This document shows, piece by piece, positions 1 through 5,894 of a DNA stretch of 7,981 nucleotides (position 1 is its first letter; every line of letters begins with the position of its first letter). The notes beneath the pieces are model-generated. The model was not told the DNA's origin, searched no databases, and worked only from the letters and a program-made list of their open reading frames with translations. Made by a program: the position numbers and the translations under genes. Origin of the DNA: Acidobacteriota bacterium (GTDB lineage Bacteria > Acidobacteriota > Blastocatellia > Pyrinomonadales > Pyrinomonadaceae); assembly GCA_013140875.1 (NCBI GenBank), contig JABFSB010000415.1, positions 1 to 7,981 on the forward strand, given 5' to 3'.

Positions 1-166
1 CAACGTCCTTTCGATTCTCGTCCTCGCCCAACTAGCCTTCGGCGCCGCCACTTTACTCATGCTCGGCCCGATCATAATGCAACTCGGCCACCTTCTGCTC
101 GCCGACGAGATCTGGATCGTTTTTGTATTGCTTTCGCTGAATTTGCTTTCAAGGCAAATGCGGTAA
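1..166 (+). CDS. C-terminal fragment of a COX15/CtaA-like heme A synthase (partial)
   Basis: The reading frame is open from the left edge (first full codon at base 2) to TAA at 164-166, giving 54 residues of very hydrophobic sequence. Two membrane segments are visible, roughly residues 3-24 and 36-50. The pattern LVLAQLAFGAATLL, then P-I-I-M-Q-L-G-H, then HLLLADEIWIVFVLL matches the last two helices of COX15/CtaA proteins: Q..LG..TLL, then a proline, then the conserved heme-ligand histidine (here H30 of the fragment) followed by LLLAD. Those enzymes convert heme O to heme A in the membrane for cytochrome c oxidase. The protein ends shortly after the last helix with SRQMR, as expected for this family. 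Only the tail is visible, so another polytopic membrane protein is possible. The terminator-like hairpin at 201-228 suggests it is the last gene of its transcript. Confidence 0.6.
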   Translation, partial: NVLSILVLAQLAFGAATLLMLGPIIMQLGHLLLADEIWIVFVLLSLNLLSRQMR

Positions 167-200
167 AAAAAATCAGCGCTGAGGTGGCTGAGAGTTTCAA

Positions 201-228
201 CCCGATCCTATTCGGGCATCTTTTTTTT
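201..228 (+). terminator. Likely rho-independent terminator after the heme A synthase-like gene
   Basis: CCCGA (201-205) pairs with TCGGG (212-216) around a 6-base loop, followed by CATC and then eight T residues (221-228). It lies 35 bases after the stop codon at 164-166 on the same strand. The stem is only 5 bp, and the T tract begins 4 bases after it, so the signal is moderate. Confidence 0.55.
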
Positions 229-254
229 CTTGATTTCTTCTTGCTCTTCTGCGT

Positions 255-289
255 CTGTGGTTTTCTAAAGAAATAAAGGCCAACCACAG
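255..289. repeat. 8-base inverted repeat in a convergent intergenic region
   Basis: CTGTGGTT (255-262) is the exact reverse complement of AACCACAG (282-289), with a 19-base A/T-rich spacer that itself contains TTTC-TAAA-GAAA. It lies between the convergent heme A synthase-like tail and the ompA-family gene. There is no T tract on either strand, so it is not a classical terminator. It may form a hairpin at the end of the minus-strand transcript. The rest of 167-372 shows no gene. Confidence 0.35.
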
Positions 290-372
290 AATAAGACGAA
301 AAAGATGAAAAGAGGACGAGGACAAAGAAACGAAGCTGCCCAATTCGGACAGCCTCGACAGTTTGGTCGGCT

Positions 373-1641
373 TTACTTGATAAGGCGAACAGCGGTTTTC
401 CGGTCGACTTTGCGGGCATCGTCGCTGGCGCTTTCTTCAACCTTAGCGAACTTCTCGCCATAACCTTCGGCTTCCGGGACCTGGCCGCCGACGCCAGCGG
501 CTTTCAGCGCGGTCTGAACGGCTTTGGCACGACTGTCCGAAAGTTTAAGGTTTGCGGCGTCGTCACCCTTTTTGTCGGTGTAACCGCCGATCTTTATTTT
601 CACGTCCGGATAAGCCTTCAAAATGGCGGTGATGTTGTCCAATTGACGTTTCGACTCGGGCGTCAATTCCGTTTTTCCGAACACGAAGTTCAGATCGTCG
701 AAGTTGAACCATTTCTCTTTCAGCGTTTCGTTTGTCGCGCCCTTATATTCGTCGGACTGGATGAACTTGACCATCTGGTCTTCGATTCCTCCGGGATACG
801 CCTGCAGTTTTGTTCCGTTGGCAAGGGTTACCTCGCTCAGGGTCCTTGCGGCCTCGGCGGTATTGGCCGTTGCGTTCGAGGTCGCATTGGCGTTCGTTCT
901 GACGTTAACGTTGGTGCGATTGGCGTTCGCGTTAGTACGATTCGCATTTACATTGACGTTGGCCGTCGGCGCAGTTCCCCGTCCGCAGAACCAAAAGCCT
1001 AAAGCGATAACAAGCCCGAGCAGTAGAAGCGGAATAAGCCACCGGAGGATCGATGACGCTCCGCCGGTGTCCACGTTTTCGCGAAAGCGGTCCGCCGTGT
1101 CCGAAACCCGCCCGCCAACCGAGCCGACTGCTCCTGACGCGGCCCCAACCGCACCCGCTACTTTCTCGCCCGCGCCGGCGGCAAAAGCTCCGGCCACCCC
1201 GAGCGTACCCGCAACGGCCGCAGCCGCCGCTCCGCCGATGCCCGAAAGAAAGCCGCCGATTCGCGACATCAAGCTTGCTTCATCCGGTATCTGGGCGTCC
1301 GGCGTCAGGGTGTCGACGACGTGCGGTATCATCGACGCAAAGGCCGACGTCGCGGTGCCGGTCTCGGCTCCTGCTTTTGCGGCCGCGTCGGCGATATTGT
1401 CCTTACCCAGGACCTGCTCAACCTGGCCCTCGGTCAGCGGCTCATTGTCGCCGGTCGTGATCCATGAATTTGCGGTAGAGCCCAACCCAGCCCCCTTAAA
1501 TCTGTCAATGAATCCGCCGAATCCCCCTTTTGCGGGATCGGCGATCATTCCCAGTAAAAGTGCAAGCAATCCCCCGGCCTTGTCGGAACTAAGGCCAAAC
1601 TTAGACGTAACGCTGTTTAGAACCGAATCGAACAGTGCCAT
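373..1641 (-). CDS. YidB/DUF937 - transmembrane - OmpA C-terminal fusion protein
   Basis: This 422-residue protein appears to tether the envelope to peptidoglycan. Residues 1-115 resemble YidB/DUF937: GGLLALLLGMI, then AGLGSTANSWITTGDNEPLT, then a helix ending IPHVVDTLTP. Residues 128-182 are Gly/Ala-rich with GxxxG-like spacing. A clear membrane helix spans about 198-220 (WLIPLLLLGLVIALGFWFCG). A low-complexity Asn/Thr/Ala/Val linker covers about 227-260. Residues 311-422 are an OmpA-type peptidoglycan-binding domain: FVFGKTELTPES, GGYTDKKGD with D356, LSDSRAKAV with R371, AEGYGEKF and RKTAVRLIK. D356 and R371 are the expected diaminopimelate-contacting residues. The start is secure: AGGAGG (1651-1656) sits 9 bases before the ATG. 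There is no cleavable signal peptide, so the single helix probably anchors it in the inner membrane with the OmpA domain in the periplasm. The acyltransferase-like gene lies 132 bases upstream on the same strand. Confidence 0.88.
   Translation of the reverse strand: MALFDSVLNSVTSKFGLSSDKAGGLLALLLGMIADPAKGGFGGFIDRFKGAGLGSTANSWITTGDNEPLTEGQVEQVLGKDNIADAAAKAGAETGTATSAFASMIPHVVDTLTPDAQIPDEASLMSRIGGFLSGIGGAAAAAVAGTLGVAGAFAAGAGEKVAGAVGAASGAVGSVGGRVSDTADRFRENVDTGGASSILRWLIPLLLLGLVIALGFWFCGRGTAPTANVNVNANRTNANANRTNVNVRTNANATSNATANTAEAARTLSEVTLANGTKLQAYPGGIEDQMVKFIQSDEYKGATNETLKEKWFNFDDLNFVFGKTELTPESKRQLDNITAILKAYPDVKIKIGGYTDKKGDDAANLKLSDSRAKAVQTALKAAGVGGQVPEAEGYGEKFAKVEESASDDARKVDRKTAVRLIK
862..963 (-). 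repeat. Low-complexity Asn/Thr/Ala/Val-coding tract in the ompA-family gene
   Basis: This stretch encodes residues 227-260 of the YidB-OmpA fusion. It is an imperfect run of short units such as NVNVNAN, RTNANAN, RTNVNV and RTNANA. In DNA this shows as repeated GACGTT, GCGTTCG and GTACGATTCG-like words on the plus strand. It forms the flexible spacer between the membrane helix and the peptidoglycan-binding domain. Such a tract can change length by slippage, so strains may differ here. Confidence 0.7.
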
Positions 1642-1773
1642 TGCGGTTTTCCTCCTAACTGACTGTGAAATTTTCCCGAAAAACTATCCGAAGTTTTCAG
1701 GAAAGAAACGATCTTTTACAAAAAGCCGTAAAGACCAGACTTGAGCGAACCGGGAGGGGTTACTCGAATAAAA

Positions 1774-2487
1774 TTACAGGTGGTGGGTCTGGCTCCATTC
1801 TTTACCAAGAACGGCAAGCTCGTCAAGCGTGCTTTGCAGGTTCATGCGGGCTTTATCAAGTTCGTGTTCGTCGGCATTTTCCGAGCAGTAAAGCGGTTTA
1901 CCGATGATCAGCTTCGCCTTCGTAAACGGTTTGGGTATTTGAAGCCGGTCCCAGCTATTGATGGTCCAAAATGAGCGGCATTCGACAAGAAACGGGATGA
2001 CCGGATTGCCCGTCTTTTTTGCCAGCATCAAAGCTCCCGGCTTTACGACGTAACGCGGCCCTTTCGGGCCATCCAGGGTAAAGGCCGTCGGTGTGCCGTT
2101 CCGCATCGCTTTGATCATTTCTACCAGAGCGCCGACGCCGCCGCGGGTGGAAGAACCACGGATCGCGCCGTATCCAAGCCGTTGAATAAAGCGCGCGATA
2201 TACTCGCCGTCCTTGCTCTGCGACGTTATAACGGCGATGCCGCGGTTTCTGAAAAAGTATGTCGAGGCAAAGATACGGTTGTGCCAAAAGGCATAGATCG
2301 GCAGCTTTCCGGCCGCTTCGATTGCGTCGAAATTCTCCCAGCCCTCGACTTCGTATCGGATTGTACGGCCGATTGTTCGTATTAATAAATAGAAAGCGAT
2401 GTCGGCCGCACGGATGGCGGCCCGGTCCTTGAACGAGTACTTTGATAGGTCGGCCGGCGTAAAGGCTTTGTTATTTTTGGGTATCAC
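1774..2487 (-). CDS. DUF374-family lysophospholipid acyltransferase-like protein
   Basis: The 237-residue product has the DUF374 (LPLAT superfamily) signature in order: WHN (68-70) as the acyltransferase histidine block, SQSKDGE (89-95), GAIRGSSTRGG (107-117), DGPKGPR (139-145), KPGALMLAKKTGNPVIPF (149-166) and IPKPF (184-188). DUF374 proteins are predicted to transfer acyl chains in lipid A, lipoprotein or glycerolipid assembly at the inner membrane; the substrate cannot be read from sequence. An N-terminal hydrophobic stretch (about 28-40) may be a membrane contact. The start is GTG at 2487-2485; the only upstream in-frame codons run into a stop after seven codons, and no strong Shine-Dalgarno is visible. 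It is divergent from the receiver/ATPase gene and upstream of the YidB-OmpA gene, with which it may share an envelope role and a transcript. Confidence 0.85.
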   Translation of the reverse strand: MIPKNNKAFTPADLSKYSFKDRAAIRAADIAFYLLIRTIGRTIRYEVEGWENFDAIEAAGKLPIYAFWHNRIFASTYFFRNRGIAVITSQSKDGEYIARFIQRLGYGAIRGSSTRGGVGALVEMIKAMRNGTPTAFTLDGPKGPRYVVKPGALMLAKKTGNPVIPFLVECRSFWTINSWDRLQIPKPFTKAKLIIGKPLYCSENADEHELDKARMNLQSTLDELAVLGKEWSQTHHL

Positions 2488-2530
2488 AGATAGGGAAATC
2501 CCGTTCGACTAAGGTATCATTTTTGCAACA

Positions 2531-2538
2531 AGTATAAT
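2531..2538. promoter_or_regulatory. Possible symmetric -10 element for two divergent genes
   Basis: AGTATAAT reads TATAAT forward (2533-2538, a perfect -10 hexamer) and TATACT on the minus strand (2536-2531, five of six). Forward transcription would start near 2545, giving a leader of about 34 bases before the ATG at 2579. Reverse transcription would start near 2524, about 37 bases before the GTG at 2487. No convincing -35 is seen on either side. It is the only promoter-like element noticed in this 91-base divergent gap. Confidence 0.35.
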
Positions 2539-2578
2539 CCAAATTTCGTAAATCCAACTGGCCTAAGAACGGCGGCCC

Positions 2579-3403
2579 ATGCAGAGAAAGATCCTCATTA
2601 TCGACGATTACGACGACCTCGCGACCTCGCTTCGAGATGTTTTTAATGCCGGCGGCCATTCCGTCGAGATAGTTGACAGTCGTAACGCGGCTTTAGAAGT
2701 AGACGATATTGACGATTTTGACCTGGTTATCACAGACCTGGACGTTAATCGCGCCGAAAGGGAACAAACGGTTCCCGTCCCGTTTATTGGTCATACCAAC
2801 GGAAACAACGGCACGTGCCTTCCCGAATTTCCTAAAGCCGAAGTCGGCGAACATGTTAAAGCCTTTAAATTCTGCGCTTCCAATTTCCGGCGGGATGAGT
2901 TCAACGAAGACGAGCTCAAAGACTTCATCGAGACTGTTTTGAATTTTAAGAATCGCTATGTAGATACCGCGAATCTTGTCAGGAACCTTCACGAAAAGAT
3001 CGAATTCGAACTGCCGAGCGCTATCTCGCCGATGCATTCGATACTCGAGTATCTGCTAAAACGGGTCGAGAAACTAGGCGTCGTTAAACCCGAACAGTCG
3101 AATCTTTTCGTTGCCCTTGACGAAGCGTTCGTCAACGCCGTCAAACACGGTAATAAGTTCAACGCCAAAAAGCTCGTGCGTATTACCGCCGAGCTTTCAA
3201 GCAAAGAGGCTTCTTTCACCGTCGAGGACGAAGGCGAAGGCTTCGACGTAAACTCGATTCCCGATCCGCTCGATCCCGAAAACCTCTTTAAATCTTCAGG
3301 CCGCGGCGTCCTGTTCATTTACAACATTATGGACGAGGTCAAATACAACGAACGCGGCAACCGCCTGACGATGGTGAAACGCAGCAACCCAAGCAAGTCG
3401 TAA
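2579..3403 (+). CDS. Degenerate receiver domain fused to an RsbW-like anti-sigma ATPase
   Basis: The 274-residue product has two parts. Residues 1-123 look like a response-regulator receiver: KILIIDDYDD with acidic pair D9-D10, and DLVITDLD with D53 in the phospho-acceptor position. The rest of the receiver is weak, with no clear MPxMxG loop and no obvious KP motif after the last strand. Residues 142-268 are a GHKL ATPase of the RsbW/SpoIIAB (HATPase_c_2) kind: N-box ALDEAFVNAVKHGN (179-192; E182, N186, H190), G1 box VEDEGEGFD (215-223; D217, G219, G221) and GRGVLFIYNIMDEV (241-254). No phospho-accepting histidine domain is seen. By family knowledge such ATPases act as anti-sigma factors or serine kinases on anti-anti-sigma partners. 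The inference is an input-controlled cytoplasmic partner switch; no sigma factor or STAS gene is in the window. Start: ATG after a weak GGCGG (2571-2575). Confidence 0.83.
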   Translation: MQRKILIIDDYDDLATSLRDVFNAGGHSVEIVDSRNAALEVDDIDDFDLVITDLDVNRAEREQTVPVPFIGHTNGNNGTCLPEFPKAEVGEHVKAFKFCASNFRRDEFNEDELKDFIETVLNFKNRYVDTANLVRNLHEKIEFELPSAISPMHSILEYLLKRVEKLGVVKPEQSNLFVALDEAFVNAVKHGNKFNAKKLVRITAELSSKEASFTVEDEGEGFDVNSIPDPLDPENLFKSSGRGVLFIYNIMDEVKYNERGNRLTMVKRSNPSKS

Positions 3404-3413
3404 CTCCTGCCTC

Positions 3414-3519
3414 GAAATAGCGCAAAAGGCGGCGGAACTCCGCCCGTTGACCAAACATCTTGGCTGTCACTCGATGACCTAAGCCGTCTGGCTCTCGCAA
3501 TATCCGCAGCCGCTATTTC
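3414..3519. other. Perfect 9-base inverted repeat enclosing four small hairpins
   Basis: GAAATAGCG (3414-3422) is the exact reverse complement of CGCTATTTC (3511-3519). Between them four short hairpins follow one another: GGCGG-AACT-CCGCC (3431-3444), CCAA-5-TTGG (3451-3463), GTCA-5-TGAC (3466-3478) and AGCC-GTCT-GGCT (3482-3493). The whole would fold as a multi-branched structure. It starts 10 bases after the stop of the receiver/ATPase gene, and its right arm overlaps the last codons and stop of the convergent prx gene. There is no T tract. It may be a termination or 3'-end-protecting structure, a dispersed repeat, or chance for the 4-bp stems. The GGCGG/CCGCC hairpin is the most credible single element. 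Confidence 0.35.
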
Positions 3520-4100
3520 ACCTTATCCAGTTCGGCCCGTATTTCTTCGTTCGTCGGTCGGGTTTTGTAGTCCATTTCCACTTTTGCCCAAACGACCTTT
3601 CCTTTCTTATCCAGAATATAGACCGCAGGATGAGGAATTCCATAGATTCCCTTGCCTTCGTAAGCTGGATCTATCAACCCGTAGCCTGCGATAGTTTTGT
3701 ATCCCGGATCGGAAAGCAGCAGAAACGGCAGTTCGCCCTTGCCGTCCGAAGCAATTTTCGTTGCTAATTCCTTGCTTTTCTCCGCCGGGTCGACACTGAT
3801 CGCGAAAAGGCGGAATTTTTCGCCCGGCTTGAGCAGGCCGCGAAGGTCGGCAAGCTGACGGGCGCAGAACGGGCACCAATAACCGCGATAGAACACGAGT
3901 ATTGCGGGCCCTCCAACCTTCGACAGTGTTACCTGTCCCCCGCCCGACGCTGTGAGCGAAAAATCCGGAGCGGTTTGGCCAACGGCGAGCGCCGGCTTTG
4001 CTTTCATCGGTTCAGACGACATTGCACCGTTCTGGGCATAGATTTCGCGACCGGCCGTCAGGGCTGCGGCAAACATTAAAGCGATTAGTATTTTTTTCAT
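3513..4100 (-). CDS. Secreted peroxiredoxin-like (AhpC/TSA, thioredoxin-fold) protein
   Basis: The 195-residue product begins with a signal peptide (MKKILIALMFAAALTAG, probable cleavage after IYA22), so it acts in the periplasm. The mature part is a thioredoxin fold of the AhpC/TSA group: GQTAPDFSL (41-49), ILVFYRGYWCPFCARQLADL (67-86) with C76 and C79, FRLFAISVDP (96-105), and PHPAVYILDKKGKVVW (156-171) carrying the cis-proline region. The FYRGxWCPFC motif is typical of peroxiredoxin-like proteins that reduce peroxides or swap disulfides; the second cysteine three residues on gives a CPFC redox pair. The exact substrate is unknown. The start ATG has no clear Shine-Dalgarno; a promoter with its -10 only 12 bases upstream (4113-4118) could give a near-leaderless message. 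The gene diverges from nadE. Confidence 0.87.
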   Translation of the reverse strand: MKKILIALMFAAALTAGREIYAQNGAMSSEPMKAKPALAVGQTAPDFSLTASGGGQVTLSKVGGPAILVFYRGYWCPFCARQLADLRGLLKPGEKFRLFAISVDPAEKSKELATKIASDGKGELPFLLLSDPGYKTIAGYGLIDPAYEGKGIYGIPHPAVYILDKKGKVVWAKVEMDYKTRPTNEEIRAELDKVK

Positions 4101-4112
4101 GATCGTATGGCT

Positions 4113-4141
4113 ATCTTATTAAAGAAGCTCGAAACTGTCGG
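4113..4141 (-). promoter_or_regulatory. Candidate promoter of the peroxiredoxin-like gene
   Basis: Read on the minus strand, CCGACA (4141-4136, four of six matches to TTGACA) and TAAGAT (4118-4113, four of six matches to TATAAT) are spaced by exactly 17 bases. Transcription would start near 4106, about 6 bases before the ATG, consistent with the missing Shine-Dalgarno. The -35 lies inside one arm of the palindrome at 4136-4154, which would place a repressor on the promoter. Confidence 0.4.
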
Positions 4142-4154
4142 ATTTATTCCGACA
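4136..4154. promoter_or_regulatory. Perfect palindrome, candidate operator between prx and nadE
   Basis: TGTCGGA (4136-4142) and TCCGACA (4148-4154) are perfect reverse complements around TTTAT. Neither strand has a following T tract suited to a terminator, and transcription diverges here, so a protein-binding operator is more likely than a terminator. It overlaps the proposed -35 of the peroxiredoxin-like gene. The regulator is not identified. Confidence 0.5.
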
Positions 4155-4161
4155 AAAATTA

Positions 4162-4181
4162 CATTACCCCGGTGCGTAATG
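4162..4181. promoter_or_regulatory. Inverted repeat CATTAC-N8-GTAATG upstream of nadE
   Basis: CATTAC (4162-4167) and GTAATG (4176-4181) are exact reverse complements 8 bases apart. The site covers the place where a -35 element of the nadE promoter would lie, and no good -35 is present. This layout suits an activator or repressor site, but a 6-bp repeat in A/T-rich flanks may also be chance. Confidence 0.35.
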
Positions 4182-4196
4182 CGACGGAGGTACGGA

Positions 4197-4202
4197 TATA
4201 AT
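4197..4202 (+). promoter_or_regulatory. Perfect -10 hexamer just before nadE (probable leaderless start)
   Basis: TATAAT ends 8 bases before the nadE ATG at 4211, so transcription would start on or next to the start codon. A GGAGG at 4186-4190 is 20 bases from the ATG and would lie upstream of the transcript start, so it is unlikely to act as the ribosome site. The -35 region (4174-4179, GCGTAA) is poor. Confidence 0.5.
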
Positions 4203-4210
4203 TCTTAACT

Positions 4211-5881
4211 ATGAAGATTACTATCGCGCAGATCAACACGACAAACGGCGATATCGAAGGAAATGTAGCGCGGATCGTCTCGGCTATCGAAAAGGCAAAG
4301 GCCGATGGTTCCGATCTGGTCGTGTTCCCTGAACTTGTGACGCACGGTTACACCTCTCAGGATTGGTTCGAGGACCGCGACATCATCGAACACGCGGCCG
4401 ACCCGCTGAACGAAATAGTTGCCGCGACGAAAGGCATTGCCGCCGTCGTCGGAACGATCCGTGCGAACCCGGACAACGACGGCCGAAAGATCTTTAACAG
4501 CGCCGCCGTTATTTCGGACGGCACGCTGCTCGGGCTGGTCGATAAGACGCTGCTGCCGGAGTACGACGTGTTCGACGATCCACGCTGGTTCGAGCCGAAC
4601 CATTCGCCGCGAAAGCTTTTCGAGATAAACGGAGTGAAGGTCGGTGTTGTAGTCTGCGAAGATTTCTGGAACGACAAGACCTTTTGGAAAGACCGCCTTT
4701 ATGAAACCGATCCGACCGACGAAGTGATCGCGATGGGTGCCGAACTTGTCGTTTCTATCAATGCGTCGCCTTATAACAAAGGCAAGATACGGCTCCGATG
4801 CGACATGGTCGCGCATCGGGCAAAAGCCAATAAGGTACCTATCGTATTCGTAAATTTGATCGGCGGTAACGACGGCATCATCTTCGACGGGGCCAGCCTG
4901 ATCGCCGACGAGGAAGGCGACATCATCCTCCAGGCCTCGGCGTTCGAAGAGTTTGTCGAAACGGTGCAGTTGGACGTCCGCAAGCCCGATGCACGCGGCA
5001 TAACCGGCGGCGAGGTTGAGTCGATCCACGATGCACTCGTTCTGGGCATTCGCGATTATGCGCGCAAAAATGTCTTTCAAAAGGCGGTGCTTGGCCTGTC
5101 GGGCGGAATAGATTCTTCGCTCGTTGCGGCACTCGCGTGTGAAGCGATCGGCCCGGAAAATCTCTTGTGCGTCATGATGCCCTCGCCGTTCTCGTCCGAG
5201 GGCAGCGTAAAAGATTCCGAAGAACTTGTCCGCAATCTTGGCTGTGAAAGCCGGATCGAACCGATCTCGGACACTTTCGAGGTACTGCTCAAACAGATGG
5301 AATTGCACAAACCGACCAAGGGCGGCGAATCTCTCGCGGCCGAGAATATGCAGAGCCGTTTGCGCGGAGTCATTTTAATGGCGATCTCGAATGCCGAAGG
5401 CCGGCTACTCCTTTCGACCGGCAACAAATCGGAACTCGCGGTCGGCTATTGCACGCTGTACGGCGACACCAACGGCGGATTGGCGGTTCTTGGTGATGTT
5501 TTGAAAACCGAAGTTTGGGAAATAGCCCGCGACATCAACAAACGCGCCGGACGAGAGGTAATTCCGAACAAGATCATCGACAAAAACCCGTCGGCCGAAC
5601 TCGCTCCGAACCAGTTCGACCAGGACAGCCTGCCGCCCTACGAAATAATGGACCCGGTCCTGCAAATGTACTTCGAGCAAAAGGCCGCGCCCGCCGAGAT
5701 CATCGCCGCCGGCAACGATCCCGAACGCGTCTATTGGATCCTCAACAAGGTCGAGCACCCGGCCAACGAATTCAAACGCCAGCAGCTTCCGCCGACGCTC
5801 ATCGTTTCCAAAAACGCTATCGGCGTCGGCAGAAGACGGCCGATAACACACAAGTATAGAAGAAGCCTTGCTCAGCGGTGA
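4211..5881 (+). CDS. nadE: Glutamine-dependent NAD+ synthetase
   Basis: The 556-residue enzyme makes NAD+ from deamido-NAD+ using ATP and glutamine, the last step of NAD synthesis in the cytoplasm. The N-terminal half (about 1-265) is a nitrilase-type glutaminase with the full catalytic triad: E41 in FPELVTHGY, K112 in DKTLLPEYDVF and C149 in VVVCEDFW. The C-terminal half is the ATP-pyrophosphatase synthetase: P-loop LGLSGGIDSS (S297-S303), LLSTGNKSELAVGYCTLYGD (400-419), then KNPSAELAPNQFDQDSLPPY and the family-typical end GRRRPITHKYR. Length and domain order are normal for two-domain bacterial NadE. The ATG is fixed by an in-frame TAA at 4199-4201 and by the family-like MKITIAQIN start. It lacks a well-placed Shine-Dalgarno. 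The toxin-like gene starts 13 bases after its stop, so read-through transcription of that pair is likely. Confidence 0.97.
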   Translation: MKITIAQINTTNGDIEGNVARIVSAIEKAKADGSDLVVFPELVTHGYTSQDWFEDRDIIEHAADPLNEIVAATKGIAAVVGTIRANPDNDGRKIFNSAAVISDGTLLGLVDKTLLPEYDVFDDPRWFEPNHSPRKLFEINGVKVGVVVCEDFWNDKTFWKDRLYETDPTDEVIAMGAELVVSINASPYNKGKIRLRCDMVAHRAKANKVPIVFVNLIGGNDGIIFDGASLIADEEGDIILQASAFEEFVETVQLDVRKPDARGITGGEVESIHDALVLGIRDYARKNVFQKAVLGLSGGIDSSLVAALACEAIGPENLLCVMMPSPFSSEGSVKDSEELVRNLGCESRIEPISDTFEVLLKQMELHKPTKGGESLAAENMQSRLRGVILMAISNAEGRLLLSTGNKSELAVGYCTLYGDTNGGLAVLGDVLKTEVWEIARDINKRAGREVIPNKIIDKNPSAELAPNQFDQDSLPPYEIMDPVLQMYFEQKAAPAEIIAAGNDPERVYWILNKVEHPANEFKRQQLPPTLIVSKNAIGVGRRRPITHKYRRSLAQR

Positions 5882-5887
5882 TATACT
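5882..5887 (+). promoter_or_regulatory. Possible -10 element directly before the brnT-like gene
   Basis: TATACT (five of six matches to TATAAT) lies immediately after the nadE stop and ends 7 bases before the ATG at 5895, the same layout as nadE. It would allow the toxin-antitoxin pair its own near-leaderless transcript. No good -35 was found, and the A/T-rich gap makes a chance match plausible. Confidence 0.3.
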
Positions 5888-5894
5888 AAATGCA

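Noticed and set aside
178..217. TPP-riboswitch-like words (GGCTGAGAG near AACCCGATCC)
   Set aside because: The second conserved half of the THI box is absent, there is no thiamine gene downstream on this strand, and the sequence is better explained by the terminator stem at 201-216.
72..461. Minus-strand frame running from the end of the OmpA gene into the upstream gene
   Set aside because: It overlaps two better genes, is Lys/Arg/Ser-rich without a motif, and covers the inverted repeat and terminator.
704..1744. Long open plus-strand frame opposite the YidB-OmpA gene
   Set aside because: It is a mirror of a well-supported minus-strand gene with a strong ribosome site; its product is Ala/Pro/Ser-rich low complexity with no domain.
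1642..1773. Terminator or promoter between the acyltransferase-like and YidB-OmpA genes
   Set aside because: Only a weak A/T-rich repeat (AAAACT/AGTTTT at 1680-1697) and no convincing -35/-10 pair were seen; only the Shine-Dalgarno at 1651-1656 is clear.
3404..3519. tRNA or tRNA-like gene in the multi-hairpin region
   Set aside because: Loops are 4-5 bases, there is no T-loop GTTC-type motif and no 7-base anticodon loop.
4186..4190. GGAGG as the ribosome site for nadE
   Set aside because: It is 20 bases from the ATG and lies upstream of the transcription start implied by the TATAAT at 4197-4202; an in-frame stop rules out an upstream start.
4205..5308. Long open minus-strand frame opposite nadE
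   Set aside because: nadE is certain from its catalytic motifs; the antisense product has no recognisable domain and reflects codon bias of the sense gene.
5868..5894. TTG start for the BrnT-like toxin overlapping nadE
   Set aside because: The ATG at 5895 gives the family-typical N-terminus; the extra nine residues do not resemble BrnT.
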